64,000 nt of DNA from Streptomyces monomycini. GTDB taxonomy: Bacteria; Actinomycetota; Actinomycetes; Streptomycetales; Streptomycetaceae. A program made the position numbers and the translations under genes. The first letter of the stretch is position 1. Each line of letters starts with the position of its first letter. Below, piece by piece: positions 42,151 to 50,211 of the stretch. The notes below the pieces were generated by a model that was not told the DNA's origin, did no database searches, and worked only from the letters and a program-made list of their open reading frames with translations. The stretch is taken from NCBI RefSeq assembly GCF_022271435.1, contig NZ_JAFIQY010000004.1, positions 124,001-188,000 on the forward strand. The letters are read 5' to 3'.

Positions 42151-43230
42151 TCAGGACCGACGGTAACGGGTGAACAGGAAGCCGGCCTCCTCCAGCACGG
42201 ACGCGAGTACGAATGTTTCCGGAACGGTCGTCAGCGGCGCGTTCATGATGCGTGACGCGTCGCCGGCGACCACCAGCGGTGCCAGCGAGAGGCACAACTC
42301 GTCGAGTGCCCCGCTTCCGGCGAACTGACCCAGGAGCCGCGGCCCGCCCTCCGTCAGCAGCCTGGTCAGGCCCCGCCCGGCGAGCGCGCCGACCACCCGC
42401 GACGGGTCGACGGCGGCCCCCTCACCGGCGAAGACGATCTCGGCACCGGCCTTGCGGGCGGTCCGCACCCGGTCCTCGTCGGCCCCCGCGCCGGTCACCA
42501 CGACCGTCGGCACCAGCGGCTCGGTGAACAGCGGCTGCGAGAAGTCCAGGTCCAGACTGGCGGTGACCACCGCGATCGCGGGGGCGGGCGCCTGCCCGGC
42601 GGCGGCCCGGCGCGCCGCGAACGCCTCGCGGGCGCGGGCCGGGCGGTACCCCTCCTTGCGTACGGTCTCGGCGCCGACGACCACCGCGTCCGCGAGGCCG
42701 CGCAGCACGCCGAAGATCCGCATGTCCGCGTCGCCGGAGAGCGGCTGCGAGCGGCCTTCGTGGTGGGCCGCGCCGTCCAGCGAGGAGACCATGTTCGCGC
42801 GGAGCCAGCCCGCTCCCTCGTCGAGACGGGGGTACGCGTAGGCGTCGGCCAGTTCGTCCAGGCTCCACCGGCGGTCGGTGAGATCGGCGGCACCGGGCGG
42901 CACGGAATCGGCGCCGCCGGCCGTACGGAATTCGGCCGGTCGCGCCGTACCGGAATCAGCGGAACCGCCCGTACCGGAATCGGCCGGGTCCGCCGTCCCG
43001 GAATCGGCCGGGGCTGCCGTACCGGAACCGCCCAGGGCTGCCGTACCGGAATCCGGGGCGCCGGAAACGGCTCCGGTGTCGGTCCCCGTCGCGGTGCCGG
43101 CAATGGCGCCCGGTTCCGCCGCGAGAGCGGACGCGACCGCGGCGGAATTCTCGTCGCGCGGGGTATCCGGAGTACCCGGGAAATCAGCGGACGGCACAGG
43201 CGGGGCGGGAAGGGGAAACAGGCGTCGCAT
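42151..43230 (-). CDS. RibD C-terminal-like (dihydrofolate reductase fold) reductase with repetitive N-terminus
   Basis: The 359-residue protein has a C-terminal pyrimidine reductase domain (about residues 140-359): LRANMVSSLDGAAHHEGRS, DMRIFGVLRGLADAVVVGAETVRKEGY, LTRLLTEGGPRLLGQF and LDELCLSLAPLVVAGD. These are NADPH-binding hallmarks of the RibD reductase fold. The first 120 residues are low complexity with repeats of PADSGTA-type units. The deaminase half of RibD is missing, so it may act on another pteridine- or flavin-like substrate. It is divergent from the ZapE-like gene at 43299. Confidence 0.85.
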   Translation of the reverse strand: MRRLFPLPAPPVPSADFPGTPDTPRDENSAAVASALAAEPGAIAGTATGTDTGAVSGAPDSGTAALGGSGTAAPADSGTADPADSGTGGSADSGTARPAEFRTAGGADSVPPGAADLTDRRWSLDELADAYAYPRLDEGAGWLRANMVSSLDGAAHHEGRSQPLSGDADMRIFGVLRGLADAVVVGAETVRKEGYRPARAREAFAARRAAAGQAPAPAIAVVTASLDLDFSQPLFTEPLVPTVVVTGAGADEDRVRTARKAGAEIVFAGEGAAVDPSRVVGALAGRGLTRLLTEGGPRLLGQFAGSGALDELCLSLAPLVVAGDASRIMNAPLTTVPETFVLASVLEEAGFLFTRYRRS

Positions 43231-43298
43231 AGGCGGCAGTGTGACATGCCTCGCTCATCCGGCGGAGTCCTCCCGCGCAGCGACTAGGCTGGACGGCT

Positions 43299-44423
43299 GT
43301 GTCGCCTTCCCAGCCCTCGTCATCCCAGTCCTCCCCCATAGCCGGGCCACCGGCCGAAGGGGCCGGATCGGCTCCCGCCGCGCTCACCGCGCGCGCACCG
43401 CACGTCCCGGCCGACCGCCTGGTGGCGGAGATGGTCCCGCCGCCGCGGTTCCAGAGCGCGCGTTTCGAGACGTACATCCCGGACCCGAACCAGCCCAGCC
43501 AGTCCGCGGCCGTAGAGGTCCTGAGCGGCTTCGCCGCGGGCATCGGCGGCGGCGCGGACCCGTCCGGCGGCAAGCGGCGCTGGTTCGGCCGGAGCGCCAA
43601 GAAGGCCGCGGCCCCCTCGGGCCCGCGCGGCGTCTACCTGGACGGCGGATACGGCGTCGGCAAGACGCACCTGCTGGCCTCCCTCTGGCACGCGACCCCC
43701 GCCGAGCCCGCGCTCAAGGCGTTCGGCACGTTCGTGGAGCTGACGAACCTGGTCGGCGCACTCGGATTCCAGCAGACGGTGCAGACGCTCAGCGGTCACC
43801 GCCTGCTGTGCATCGACGAGTTCGAACTGGACGACCCCGGTGACACGGTGCTCGTCTCCAGTCTGCTGAGCCGGCTGGTCGAGGCGGGCGTCGCGCTCGC
43901 CGCCACCTCCAACACGCTCCCCGGCAAACTGGGCGAAGGCCGCTTCGCCGCGGCCGACTTCCTGCGCGAGATCCAGGGCCTGAGCGCCCACTTCCGGCCG
44001 CTGCGCATCGACGGCGAGGACTACCGCCACCGCGGGCTCCCCGAGGCCCCGCCCCCGTTCGACGGCGCGACCGTCACCCGCGTCGCCCACCGCACCCCCG
44101 GCGCCTCGCTCGACGACTTCCCGTCCCTGCTGGAGCACCTCTCGAAGGTGCACCCCAGCCGGTACGGAGCGATGTGCGACGGCATCACCGCCGTCTGCCT
44201 GACCGATGTGCAGGCGGTGCCGGACCAGTCCACCGCGCTGCGCCTGGTCGTCCTCGCGGACCGGCTGTACGACCGGGAGGTGCCGGTGGTGGCGGCGGGC
44301 AAGCCGTTCGACGCGCTGTTCAGCGAGGACATGCTCAAGGGCGGCTACCGGAAGAAGTACTTCCGCGCCATCTCCCGGCTCACGGCGCTGGCCCGCGACG
44401 CCAAGCCGTTGGTGGAGGGGTAG
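43299..44423 (+). CDS. AFG1/ZapE-like ATPase
   Basis: The 374-residue P-loop ATPase shows VPPPRFQSARFETYIPDPNQPSQ, Walker A GGYGVGKTHLLA, Walker B LLCIDEFELDDPGDT, sensor AATSNTLPG and FLREIQGLSAHF, which define the AFG1/ZapE family. In E. coli ZapE binds FtsZ, and AFG1 acts in mitochondrial protein quality control; the Streptomyces role is not settled. The start is GTG 43299. A TAGGCT eight nt upstream suggests a -10 box and leaderless mRNA. Confidence 0.9.
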   Translation: MSPSQPSSSQSSPIAGPPAEGAGSAPAALTARAPHVPADRLVAEMVPPPRFQSARFETYIPDPNQPSQSAAVEVLSGFAAGIGGGADPSGGKRRWFGRSAKKAAAPSGPRGVYLDGGYGVGKTHLLASLWHATPAEPALKAFGTFVELTNLVGALGFQQTVQTLSGHRLLCIDEFELDDPGDTVLVSSLLSRLVEAGVALAATSNTLPGKLGEGRFAAADFLREIQGLSAHFRPLRIDGEDYRHRGLPEAPPPFDGATVTRVAHRTPGASLDDFPSLLEHLSKVHPSRYGAMCDGITAVCLTDVQAVPDQSTALRLVVLADRLYDREVPVVAAGKPFDALFSEDMLKGGYRKKYFRAISRLTALARDAKPLVEG

Positions 44424-44438
44424 CGAGGAGCAGCACGC

Positions 44439-44510
44439 GGCCGGCGGACGCGGCGGGCAGGACGGAGCCGTAGCAGCCGGCGGACGCGGCGGGCAGGACG
44501 GAGCCGTAGC
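44439..44510. repeat. 36-bp tandem duplication after AFG1/ZapE-like gene
   Basis: Two adjacent 36-nt copies containing ccggcggacgcggcgggcag and ending gccgtagc differ at one base. They lie 15 nt after the stop codon. The remaining DNA up to 44627 is GC-rich with short palindromes (gggtcccgggcccg) that could aid termination. Confidence 0.9.
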
Positions 44511-44627
44511 CGCGGCTCCCGGCCGGTGCGGCGGGTCCCGGGCCCGCGCGCGGCCGGTTCCCGGCGGCCGACGTGCGTGGTACACACATGCGGGTCACAT
44601 CACCTGTCCGCCAGCAGGGAGTTGCCC

Positions 44628-46013
44628 ATGTCCGCGACACGTCGTCAGGTCCTGGCAAGAACCGGCGCGCTGGGCGTATCGATCGCCTTCGCCGGCAGCA
44701 TCCCCGAGATCTTCGCCGGAACCGCCACCGCGCAGAGCGCGGGCCGGCACGGCTACGGCCCCCTGATACCCGACCCGGCGGGCCTGCTCGACCTGCCGAA
44801 AGGGTTCCGGTACCGGGTGCTGTCCCGTGAGGGCGACCCGCTGCCCTCCGGGGAGGGCCGGATACCGAGCAACCACGACGGCATGGCGGCCTTCCCCGGC
44901 CGCGACGGCCGCGTGCACCTCGTACGCAACCACGAGAACCGCGGCAAGTCCCGCGTCCCCGTGCCCACCGTGGACGGGCTGACCTACGACCCGGCGGGCG
45001 AAGGCGGCTGTACGGCGCTGGAGGTGGACCGGCACCACCGCGTCCGGTCCGAGCGCGTCGCCGTCGCCGGCACCTCCACCAACTGCGCGGGCGGGCCCAC
45101 CCCGTGGCACACCTGGCTGACCTGCGAGGAGACCGAGGCGCGGGCAGGTGAGGGCGGGTACACCAAGGACCACGGCTTCATCTTCGAGGTCGACCCGTAC
45201 GATCCGCGCCGCACCGGCGCCGTACCGCTGACCGCCATGGGCCGCTTCCAGCACGAGGCCATAGCCGTCGATCCGGAGACCGGCACGGTCTACGAGACCG
45301 AGGACGCCTTCGACAAGCCGTTCGGCCTCTTCTACCGGTTCCGGCCCGCCAGACCGCTGGGCGGCCGGGGCTCCCTACGGGCCGGCGGGCGGCTCCAGGC
45401 CCTGCGCGTACCGGACGTCAAGGATCTCTCCGCCGTCCGGGAGACCGGCACCAGCTTCCGCCACGTGGAGTGGGTGGACGTCCCGGACCCGCTCGCACGC
45501 CGGACCCCCGTCCGCTTCCAGGACTTCGGGCCGCGCGGCATCACCCACGCGCAGAAGCTGGAGGGCTGCTACTGGGGCGGCTCCAGCGTCTACTTCGTCT
45601 CCAGCTTCGCGCGGGGCAAGGACGGTTCGGCCGCCGACCACCAGGGCCAGGTGTGGCGGTACGACCCGGGCGCGCGCCGCCTCACGCTGGTGGTCGTCTT
45701 CGGCCCGGACGCCGATGTGCATCTGCCCGGCGAGTCCCCCGACAACATCTGCCTGGCGCCCGGTGGCGGGCTGATGGTGTGCGAGGACGGCGACGGGGCG
45801 CAGCACGTCTTCGGTCTGACCCGGCGCGGCGCGGTGTACCCGGTGGCACGCGGCCGGCAGAACATCGGCACGCCGGAGAAGCCGGAGTGGGGCGAGTTCG
45901 CGGGGGTCACCTTCTCCCCCGGCCACCGCACGATGTACGTCAACTGCTACACACCGGGCACGACGTTCGCGGTCACCGGGCCCTGGGAAGGCCAAGAGGG
46001 CCAGGAGGACTAA
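44628..46013 (+). CDS. PhoX/DUF839-family secreted protein (Tat substrate)
   Basis: The 461-residue protein begins with a twin-arginine signal (TRRQVLARTGALGVSIAFAGS) and then a DUF839 beta-propeller. Typical PhoX segments are GLLDLPKGFRYRVLS, IPSNHDGMAAFPG, LVRNHENRG, WHTWLTCEETE, GRFQHEAIAVDP, VYETEDAFDKP and GESPDNICLAPGGGLMVCEDG. PhoX enzymes are calcium/iron alkaline phosphatases exported folded. GGGAG precedes ATG 44628. Its stop overlaps that of the convergent zinc-ribbon gene by four nt. Confidence 0.9.
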   Translation: MSATRRQVLARTGALGVSIAFAGSIPEIFAGTATAQSAGRHGYGPLIPDPAGLLDLPKGFRYRVLSREGDPLPSGEGRIPSNHDGMAAFPGRDGRVHLVRNHENRGKSRVPVPTVDGLTYDPAGEGGCTALEVDRHHRVRSERVAVAGTSTNCAGGPTPWHTWLTCEETEARAGEGGYTKDHGFIFEVDPYDPRRTGAVPLTAMGRFQHEAIAVDPETGTVYETEDAFDKPFGLFYRFRPARPLGGRGSLRAGGRLQALRVPDVKDLSAVRETGTSFRHVEWVDVPDPLARRTPVRFQDFGPRGITHAQKLEGCYWGGSSVYFVSSFARGKDGSAADHQGQVWRYDPGARRLTLVVVFGPDADVHLPGESPDNICLAPGGGLMVCEDGDGAQHVFGLTRRGAVYPVARGRQNIGTPEKPEWGEFAGVTFSPGHRTMYVNCYTPGTTFAVTGPWEGQEGQED

Positions 46014-46213
46014 CCGGAGCAGGCCGAGCGCTGGGCTTCCAGCCACTCGCAGTGCGGACACAGCAGCGCGCCGGGCCGGTCGGCGGGGTACTCGGTGGGC
46101 TCGCCGCAGTGCACGCAGTCGGCGAGGGGCGGGCCGCTGTCCGCCCCTTCGTCCGTACGGTTCGTCTGCTGTGCTTCCGTACGGCTCGTCTGCTGTCCTT
46201 CGGTGCCTGGCAT
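46010..46213 (-). CDS. Small zinc-ribbon protein
   Basis: The 67-residue protein has a C-terminal zinc ribbon: CVHCGEPTEYPADRPGALLCPHCEWLEAQRSACSG with two CxxC pairs. The N-terminal half is hydrophilic and holds an 8-residue duplication encoded by a 24-bp repeat (46153-46200). Similar small proteins are conserved in Streptomyces as far as I recall. Function unknown; zinc ribbons often mediate nucleic acid or protein contacts. ATG 46213 is chosen because upstream sequence is a 12-bp repeat array. Confidence 0.7.
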   Translation of the reverse strand: MPGTEGQQTSRTEAQQTNRTDEGADSGPPLADCVHCGEPTEYPADRPGALLCPHCEWLEAQRSACSG

Positions 46214-46229
46214 ACGTCCGATGCTACGC

Positions 46230-46324
46230 GCGGGCGTGCAGGCAGGCGTACGGATGGGCGTGCGAGCGGGCGTGGGAGCAGGCGTACGGACAGTGCGCGA
46301 GCGGGCGTGCAGGCGGGCGTGCGT
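46230..46324. repeat. 12-bp tandem repeat, eight copies
   Basis: Eight units of gcgggcgtgcag type follow without gaps, one of 11 nt. The array lies directly upstream of the small zinc-ribbon gene start and 19 nt from the end of the ABC membrane gene. The 12-nt step is close to one helical turn. It may hide or contain the zinc-ribbon gene's promoter. Confidence 0.9.
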
Positions 46325-46343
46325 GCCGTGGCCGGGGCGCTCG

Positions 46344-47012
46344 TCAGATGCGGCGGGAGCTGAGGCGGCAGGCCAGGGCCGTGGCGGCACCCGCGATCAG
46401 CAGGCCGGCGAGCAGCGGCAGCCAGGGCAGGTTGACCGTCCCGTGGGCAGAGCCGGTGACCAGTCCGGAGACGGCGGCGTTCGCGGGCGAGGCGCCCCCG
46501 ACCAGCAGCAGGAGCGCGGCGAGCAGCCCGGACAGGATCGACCAGCCGGTGCTGCGCAGCACCGGCCAGTTGCAGAGTGCCCCCACGGCGGTGCCGAGCA
46601 GCACGCAGACCAGCCCGGTGAGCAGCCCGGCGCAGGCGGCGGCGAGAAGGGGGACGGCGGTCCGGTGGTCGGAGGCGTGCGGGTCGGCGACGAGCGAGAC
46701 GTACGCCGTACCGACGAGCGCGAGGCCCGTCGCCGACAGGCTCCCCGTCAGGACGGCGGCGAGGTGCGCCTTGCCGGGTCCGGCTGCCGCCGCCGTGCAG
46801 GAGCGGGCGGCCGGCGGCTCGCTCGTGACGCAGATCCGGCACAGCCAGGCGGCGAGGGGCAGCAGCCCGAACGCGGCGACACCGTACGAGTCGAGGATCG
46901 GCCCGCCGCCCTGCACGCCCACGGCGAGGAGGGCGGCGTACAGCAGGACCGGCGGCAGCCAGCGGTGCGACCGCAGGAGCAGGGCGGACTGGTAGCGGAG
47001 AAGCGGGATCAC
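46344..47012 (-). CDS. ABC transporter membrane subunit (putative)
   Basis: The 222-residue protein is mostly hydrophobic, with about six helices and few recognisable motifs. The GTG start at 47012 overlaps the ATPase stop (GTGA), so it is almost surely the membrane partner of the upstream ATPase. Such two-gene exporters occur in resistance, lantibiotic immunity or unknown efflux. No family name can be given from sequence alone. Confidence 0.75.
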   Translation of the reverse strand: MIPLLRYQSALLLRSHRWLPPVLLYAALLAVGVQGGGPILDSYGVAAFGLLPLAAWLCRICVTSEPPAARSCTAAAAGPGKAHLAAVLTGSLSATGLALVGTAYVSLVADPHASDHRTAVPLLAAACAGLLTGLVCVLLGTAVGALCNWPVLRSTGWSILSGLLAALLLLVGGASPANAAVSGLVTGSAHGTVNLPWLPLLAGLLIAGAATALACRLSSRRI

Positions 47013-48019
47013 GGGTACCGGTTTTCGTCGTCGGAGGTCGGACTGACCGCTGCGGTACCGGCCGGCGGGCCCGGTGTCGCCGCCGACGGTCCCGCCGGTG
47101 CCTGCGAGACCGCGCGGATGTGCCAGGGCGGGTGCGCCGCGAGCAGGGCGCGCAGCAGCGCGTCGGAGTGGGCGGCGGCAACGGTCAGCCGGGCCGTCGT
47201 ACCGTCCGGGCTCCGCGTGACGTACGGCCTGCCCGGCAGCTCCGCGAGGTCGCGCGCGGCGAGGTGCCGGGCCGCGCCGGGAGCCTCCGCCTCGATGATC
47301 GCCCGGGGGCCGGACGGCAGCGCCCCGTCGTCCGCCGCCAGGTGCCCGTCCGTCCCCGCGCCCTTGGAACCCGCATCCGCCACCGCCCCGGCCGGGAGCC
47401 GGTCCAGGCCGTCGCCCGTGACGCGGTACCGCGCGTCGGCCGCGCCCGCCAGGCGCCGCGGGTCGTGGTCGACGAAGACGACCGTGCCGCCCGCCGCCAC
47501 GCGTTCGGCCACCGCCCGGTCGAGGACGTCACGGGCCGCCGGGTCCAGGCCCGTCCAGGCTTCGTCGAGGACGAGCAGTTCCGGGTCGGCGAGCAGGGCC
47601 TGGGACAGCGCGACCTTCTGACTGGTGCCCTTGGACAGCTCGGCGAGCGGTGTACGGGCGTGGCCGCCGGCGCCGAAACGTTCGAGCCAGTCCGTGGCGC
47701 GGCGGGCCGCGTCGGGGCCGCGCAGCCCGTGGATCCGCCCGAGGTGGGTGAGGTAGCCGACGGCCGTGAACGGGAGGGCGGCGGGGAAGCGTTCGGGTAC
47801 GTACGCGCTGCGCGGGCGGCCGGTGACGCGGCCCTTGCTGGGCGCGTCGATCCCGGCCAGGATCCGGAGCAGCGTCGACTTGCCGCTGCCGTTGCGGCCC
47901 TCGACCCGCACCAGCGACCGCCGCGGCAGGTCGAGGTCGATGTTCCGCAGCACCCACGGGCCACGCGCCCCGTAACGCCGCCCGACCCCGTCCAGTCTCA
48001 TCGGTCCCCCGGCCGTCAT
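47009..48019 (-). CDS. ABC transporter ATP-binding protein
   Basis: The 336-residue protein has one ATPase domain: Walker A VRVEGRNGSGKSTLLRIL, a variant signature LSKGTSQKVALSQALLADP (the usual LSGGQ is LSKGT), Walker B LLVLDEAWTGLDP and switch FVDHDPRR. A divergent C-terminal region of about 130 residues follows. ATG 48019 is used; ATG 48001 is equally possible. It is coupled to the membrane subunit downstream. Confidence 0.88.
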   Translation of the reverse strand: MTAGGPMRLDGVGRRYGARGPWVLRNIDLDLPRRSLVRVEGRNGSGKSTLLRILAGIDAPSKGRVTGRPRSAYVPERFPAALPFTAVGYLTHLGRIHGLRGPDAARRATDWLERFGAGGHARTPLAELSKGTSQKVALSQALLADPELLVLDEAWTGLDPAARDVLDRAVAERVAAGGTVVFVDHDPRRLAGAADARYRVTGDGLDRLPAGAVADAGSKGAGTDGHLAADDGALPSGPRAIIEAEAPGAARHLAARDLAELPGRPYVTRSPDGTTARLTVAAAHSDALLRALLAAHPPWHIRAVSQAPAGPSAATPGPPAGTAAVSPTSDDENRYP

Positions 48020-48090
48020 GCTCGCCCCCGCCCCCGCTCTCCGCGCTGTCCGCGCTGCCCCGCGGCCCGCCCCGCCGGTCGGCCTCCCCG

Positions 48091-48768
48091 TCAGTTCCCA
48101 GCCGTCTTCTCGGGACGCAGCTCGCTGGGCCGTACGATCACGAAGCCCTCGCCGTCCAGCCGGAGCTGCACGGCCTCGCCGGAACCGCCGCGCAGCATCG
48201 AGCCGAGGCTCTGCGAACGGTGCAGCGAGGTCTTCAGCGACGCGGTCCAGCCGACCACCGCGTCGGTGTCCACGAACACCGGGGCCTGCGGCGAGACGGG
48301 GATGACGATGGGGTTGCCCTCGCACACCACGGCGAGCTTGCCCTGGCCGGTGAAGACGGAGTTGAACAGGCCGCCGCCGGTCATGCCGGCCCCCTTGACC
48401 GTGGAGATCTCGTAGGACAGGGACGGATCGAAGCAGAGCACGTTGCGGCCGTTGACCGTGAGGCCGTCGCCGGGGGCGAGGTCGACGATGAAGCAGTTGG
48501 CGGCCTCGTGCGCGAACCAGACCTCGCCGCGGCCGCGCACGGCCATCAGGGCCAGGCCTTCGCCGGTCACGGCCCGCTTGAGGAACTTGCCGACGCCCTG
48601 CCCCTGTTTCTCGAACTGCAGGTCGCCGCGGTAGGCGACCATCGAGCCCTGGCGCGCGAAACACTCGCCGTCCACGGCGTACTTGACCGATTTGGCGTTC
48701 TGCAGGGACATGCCGGGCGCGGCGGCCGGCGTGACCACGTTCTCGGAGGCGAAGAGGTCGCTGTGCAT
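48091..48768 (-). CDS. AIM24 family protein
   Basis: The 225-residue protein matches AIM24: a beta-rich fold with NAKSVKYAVDGECFARQGSMVAYRGDLQFEKQ, GEVWFAHEAANCFIVDL, GLFNSVFTGQGKLAVVCEGNPIVIPV and VVGWTASLKTS. The cellular role is unclear; AIM24 homologues are linked to mitochondrial membrane organisation in yeast. ATG 48768 has no ribosome site; the bases before it read TTATCCTCCTT, the reverse of one. An alternative GTG at 48783 lies next to the 48786 dyad. Confidence 0.88.
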   Translation of the reverse strand: MHSDLFASENVVTPAAAPGMSLQNAKSVKYAVDGECFARQGSMVAYRGDLQFEKQGQGVGKFLKRAVTGEGLALMAVRGRGEVWFAHEAANCFIVDLAPGDGLTVNGRNVLCFDPSLSYEISTVKGAGMTGGGLFNSVFTGQGKLAVVCEGNPIVIPVSPQAPVFVDTDAVVGWTASLKTSLHRSQSLGSMLRGGSGEAVQLRLDGEGFVIVRPSELRPEKTAGN

Positions 48769-48785
48769 AAGGAGGATAATCACCC

Positions 48786-48800
48786 GGAACGATCCGTTCC
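48786..48800. promoter_or_regulatory. 15-bp dyad in AIM24/PTH2 divergent region
   Basis: The sequence ggaacgatccgttcc has 6-bp perfect arms around a 3-bp centre. It lies 18 nt upstream of the AIM24 ATG and about 55 nt before the divergent hydrolase. It could be an operator for either gene. The same region holds AAGGAGGATAATC, unexplained on the plus strand. Confidence 0.4.
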
Positions 48801-48854
48801 GCCAAGGCGACGGCCCGGGCGGTGCGCTTCCGGGCGGCTGGCACACTGGTCCGT

Positions 48855-49601
48855 GTGACCAGCACCGATCCCGCCGGCCCCGGCGATCCGACCGACGCTC
48901 CGGCCGACGCGCCCCGCCCCGCGGAGACCGGCCGCGACGCCGCCCCGCAGTACGTCCTCCCCCTCGTCGTCCGGATCGAGCGGGACGACCCGCCCGCCCG
49001 TACGGACGCGCTGGAGACCTCGGCACGGGCCGTGCTGACCCTCCTCTCCGACGAGCGGGCCACGGGCGACGGCGAGTGGGCGGCAGCCGTGCACGCCTGG
49101 GAGGACGCCCGGATCCGCAAGGTCGTACGCCGGGCCCGCGGCGCGGAATGGCGCCGCGCCGAGGCGCTGCCGGGGATCACGGTGCACGGCGGGAGCGCGG
49201 AGGTCCGGGTCTTCCCGCCGGTCCCGCTGGACGGCTGGCCCAAGGACCTGGCCCGCCTCCAGGTCTCCGGCACCCACCTCGACGACCCGCGGGAGCCCGC
49301 CGTCCCCGATGCCGACGCCCCGGTCCTGTGGCTCAATCCGGACCTGGACATGTCGGCGGGCAAGTCGATGGCCCAGACGGGACACGGCGCGCAACTGGCC
49401 TGGTGGGCCCTGCCCGAGGCCGCCCGCGCCGCCTGGCGCGCAGCCGGCTTCCCCTTGTCGGTTCGCCCGTGCCCGCCCCACCGGTGGACCGAACTGACGT
49501 CCGGCGGCCTGCCCGTGGTGCGGGACGCGGGGTTCACCGAGGTCGTGCCCGGTTCGTGCACGGTCGTCGCCGACCATCCGGGGCTGCGGGGGCGGGGCTA
49601 G
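48855..49601 (+). CDS. PTH2-like peptidyl-tRNA hydrolase domain protein
   Basis: The 248-residue protein has a C-terminal PTH2-type domain marked by LDMSAGKSMAQTGHGAQLAWWAL and ending GFTEVVPGSCTVVADHP. PTH2 enzymes free tRNA from peptidyl-tRNA. Here the N-terminal half (about 130 residues) is not part of the usual short PTH2 and has no recognisable motif. Start GTG 48855 is chosen over the upstream GTG 48822 because conserved-looking sequence begins there. It may be leaderless. Bacteria rely on Pth, so this may be an accessory enzyme. Confidence 0.75.
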   Translation: MTSTDPAGPGDPTDAPADAPRPAETGRDAAPQYVLPLVVRIERDDPPARTDALETSARAVLTLLSDERATGDGEWAAAVHAWEDARIRKVVRRARGAEWRRAEALPGITVHGGSAEVRVFPPVPLDGWPKDLARLQVSGTHLDDPREPAVPDADAPVLWLNPDLDMSAGKSMAQTGHGAQLAWWALPEAARAAWRAAGFPLSVRPCPPHRWTELTSGGLPVVRDAGFTEVVPGSCTVVADHPGLRGRG

Positions 49602-49636
49602 GCACAGGGCTTGACGCAGGCTGCGCGCCCGGAGCC

Positions 49637-50002
49637 TCAGGTGCTGACGGTCGTGACGGGGTCGACGTCGTAGGTGCGGGCGTAGCCGTTCTCGGTGCCG
49701 ACGAGGAGGTCGACGATCTCGAAGTAGCGGTCCCAGAACGGGGTTTCCCGCAGCGCGTCGATCAGGAGCTGGTACGCGGCGTGGTCGTCGGCCTCCCAGA
49801 CCCAGACGTCGGTGACACGGGTGGAGTAGAACTCCGTGTCGTAGAAGCGCGACCGGACGCCGGTGGTCTTGGCCTTGACCACCGGCATGACCTTGGTGTT
49901 CAGGGCGTCCACCCGCTCGTGCGGGGTCATGGCGAGCCACTCGGGCGTGGTCTTGATGAGCATGAAGGCGGTGACCACCGGGGCGGTTTCCTGTGCGGAC
50001 AT
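49637..50002 (-). CDS. Darcynin-family protein
   Basis: The 121-residue protein matches the small darcynin family: [81 protein letters not shown], read as blocks. It is a dimeric alpha/beta-barrel-like fold of unknown function. GGAGGA precedes ATG 50002. The LysR gene at 50212 is divergent, so it is likely regulated by it. Confidence 0.85.
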   Translation of the reverse strand: MSAQETAPVVTAFMLIKTTPEWLAMTPHERVDALNTKVMPVVKAKTTGVRSRFYDTEFYSTRVTDVWVWEADDHAAYQLLIDALRETPFWDRYFEIVDLLVGTENGYARTYDVDPVTTVST

Positions 50003-50174
50003 GACGGGTCCTCCGAAGCGGCAGAAGTGGCGGAAGTAGCAGGTGAGGACGGTCGCGCACGCCACGGTGACGGCCGTGCGGGCCGCCTGACGGCGGGCCC
50101 CGACGACCCCGTGGGGCGACCGGATCGGTACGTCTCCATCCTGCGAGCGACCCGGCGTTGCCACAATGGGAATG

Positions 50175-50196
50175 TCAGCAAGGGATCATTGCCTGA
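50175..50196. promoter_or_regulatory. Imperfect dyad between darcynin and LysR genes
   Basis: The halves tcagcaa and ttgcctga form a near-palindrome across 7 nt with one bulged base. It is 16 nt before the LysR start and in the divergent promoter region. It is a plausible LysR box. Confidence 0.4.
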
Positions 50197-50211
50197 AATG
50201 GAATTACGCTG

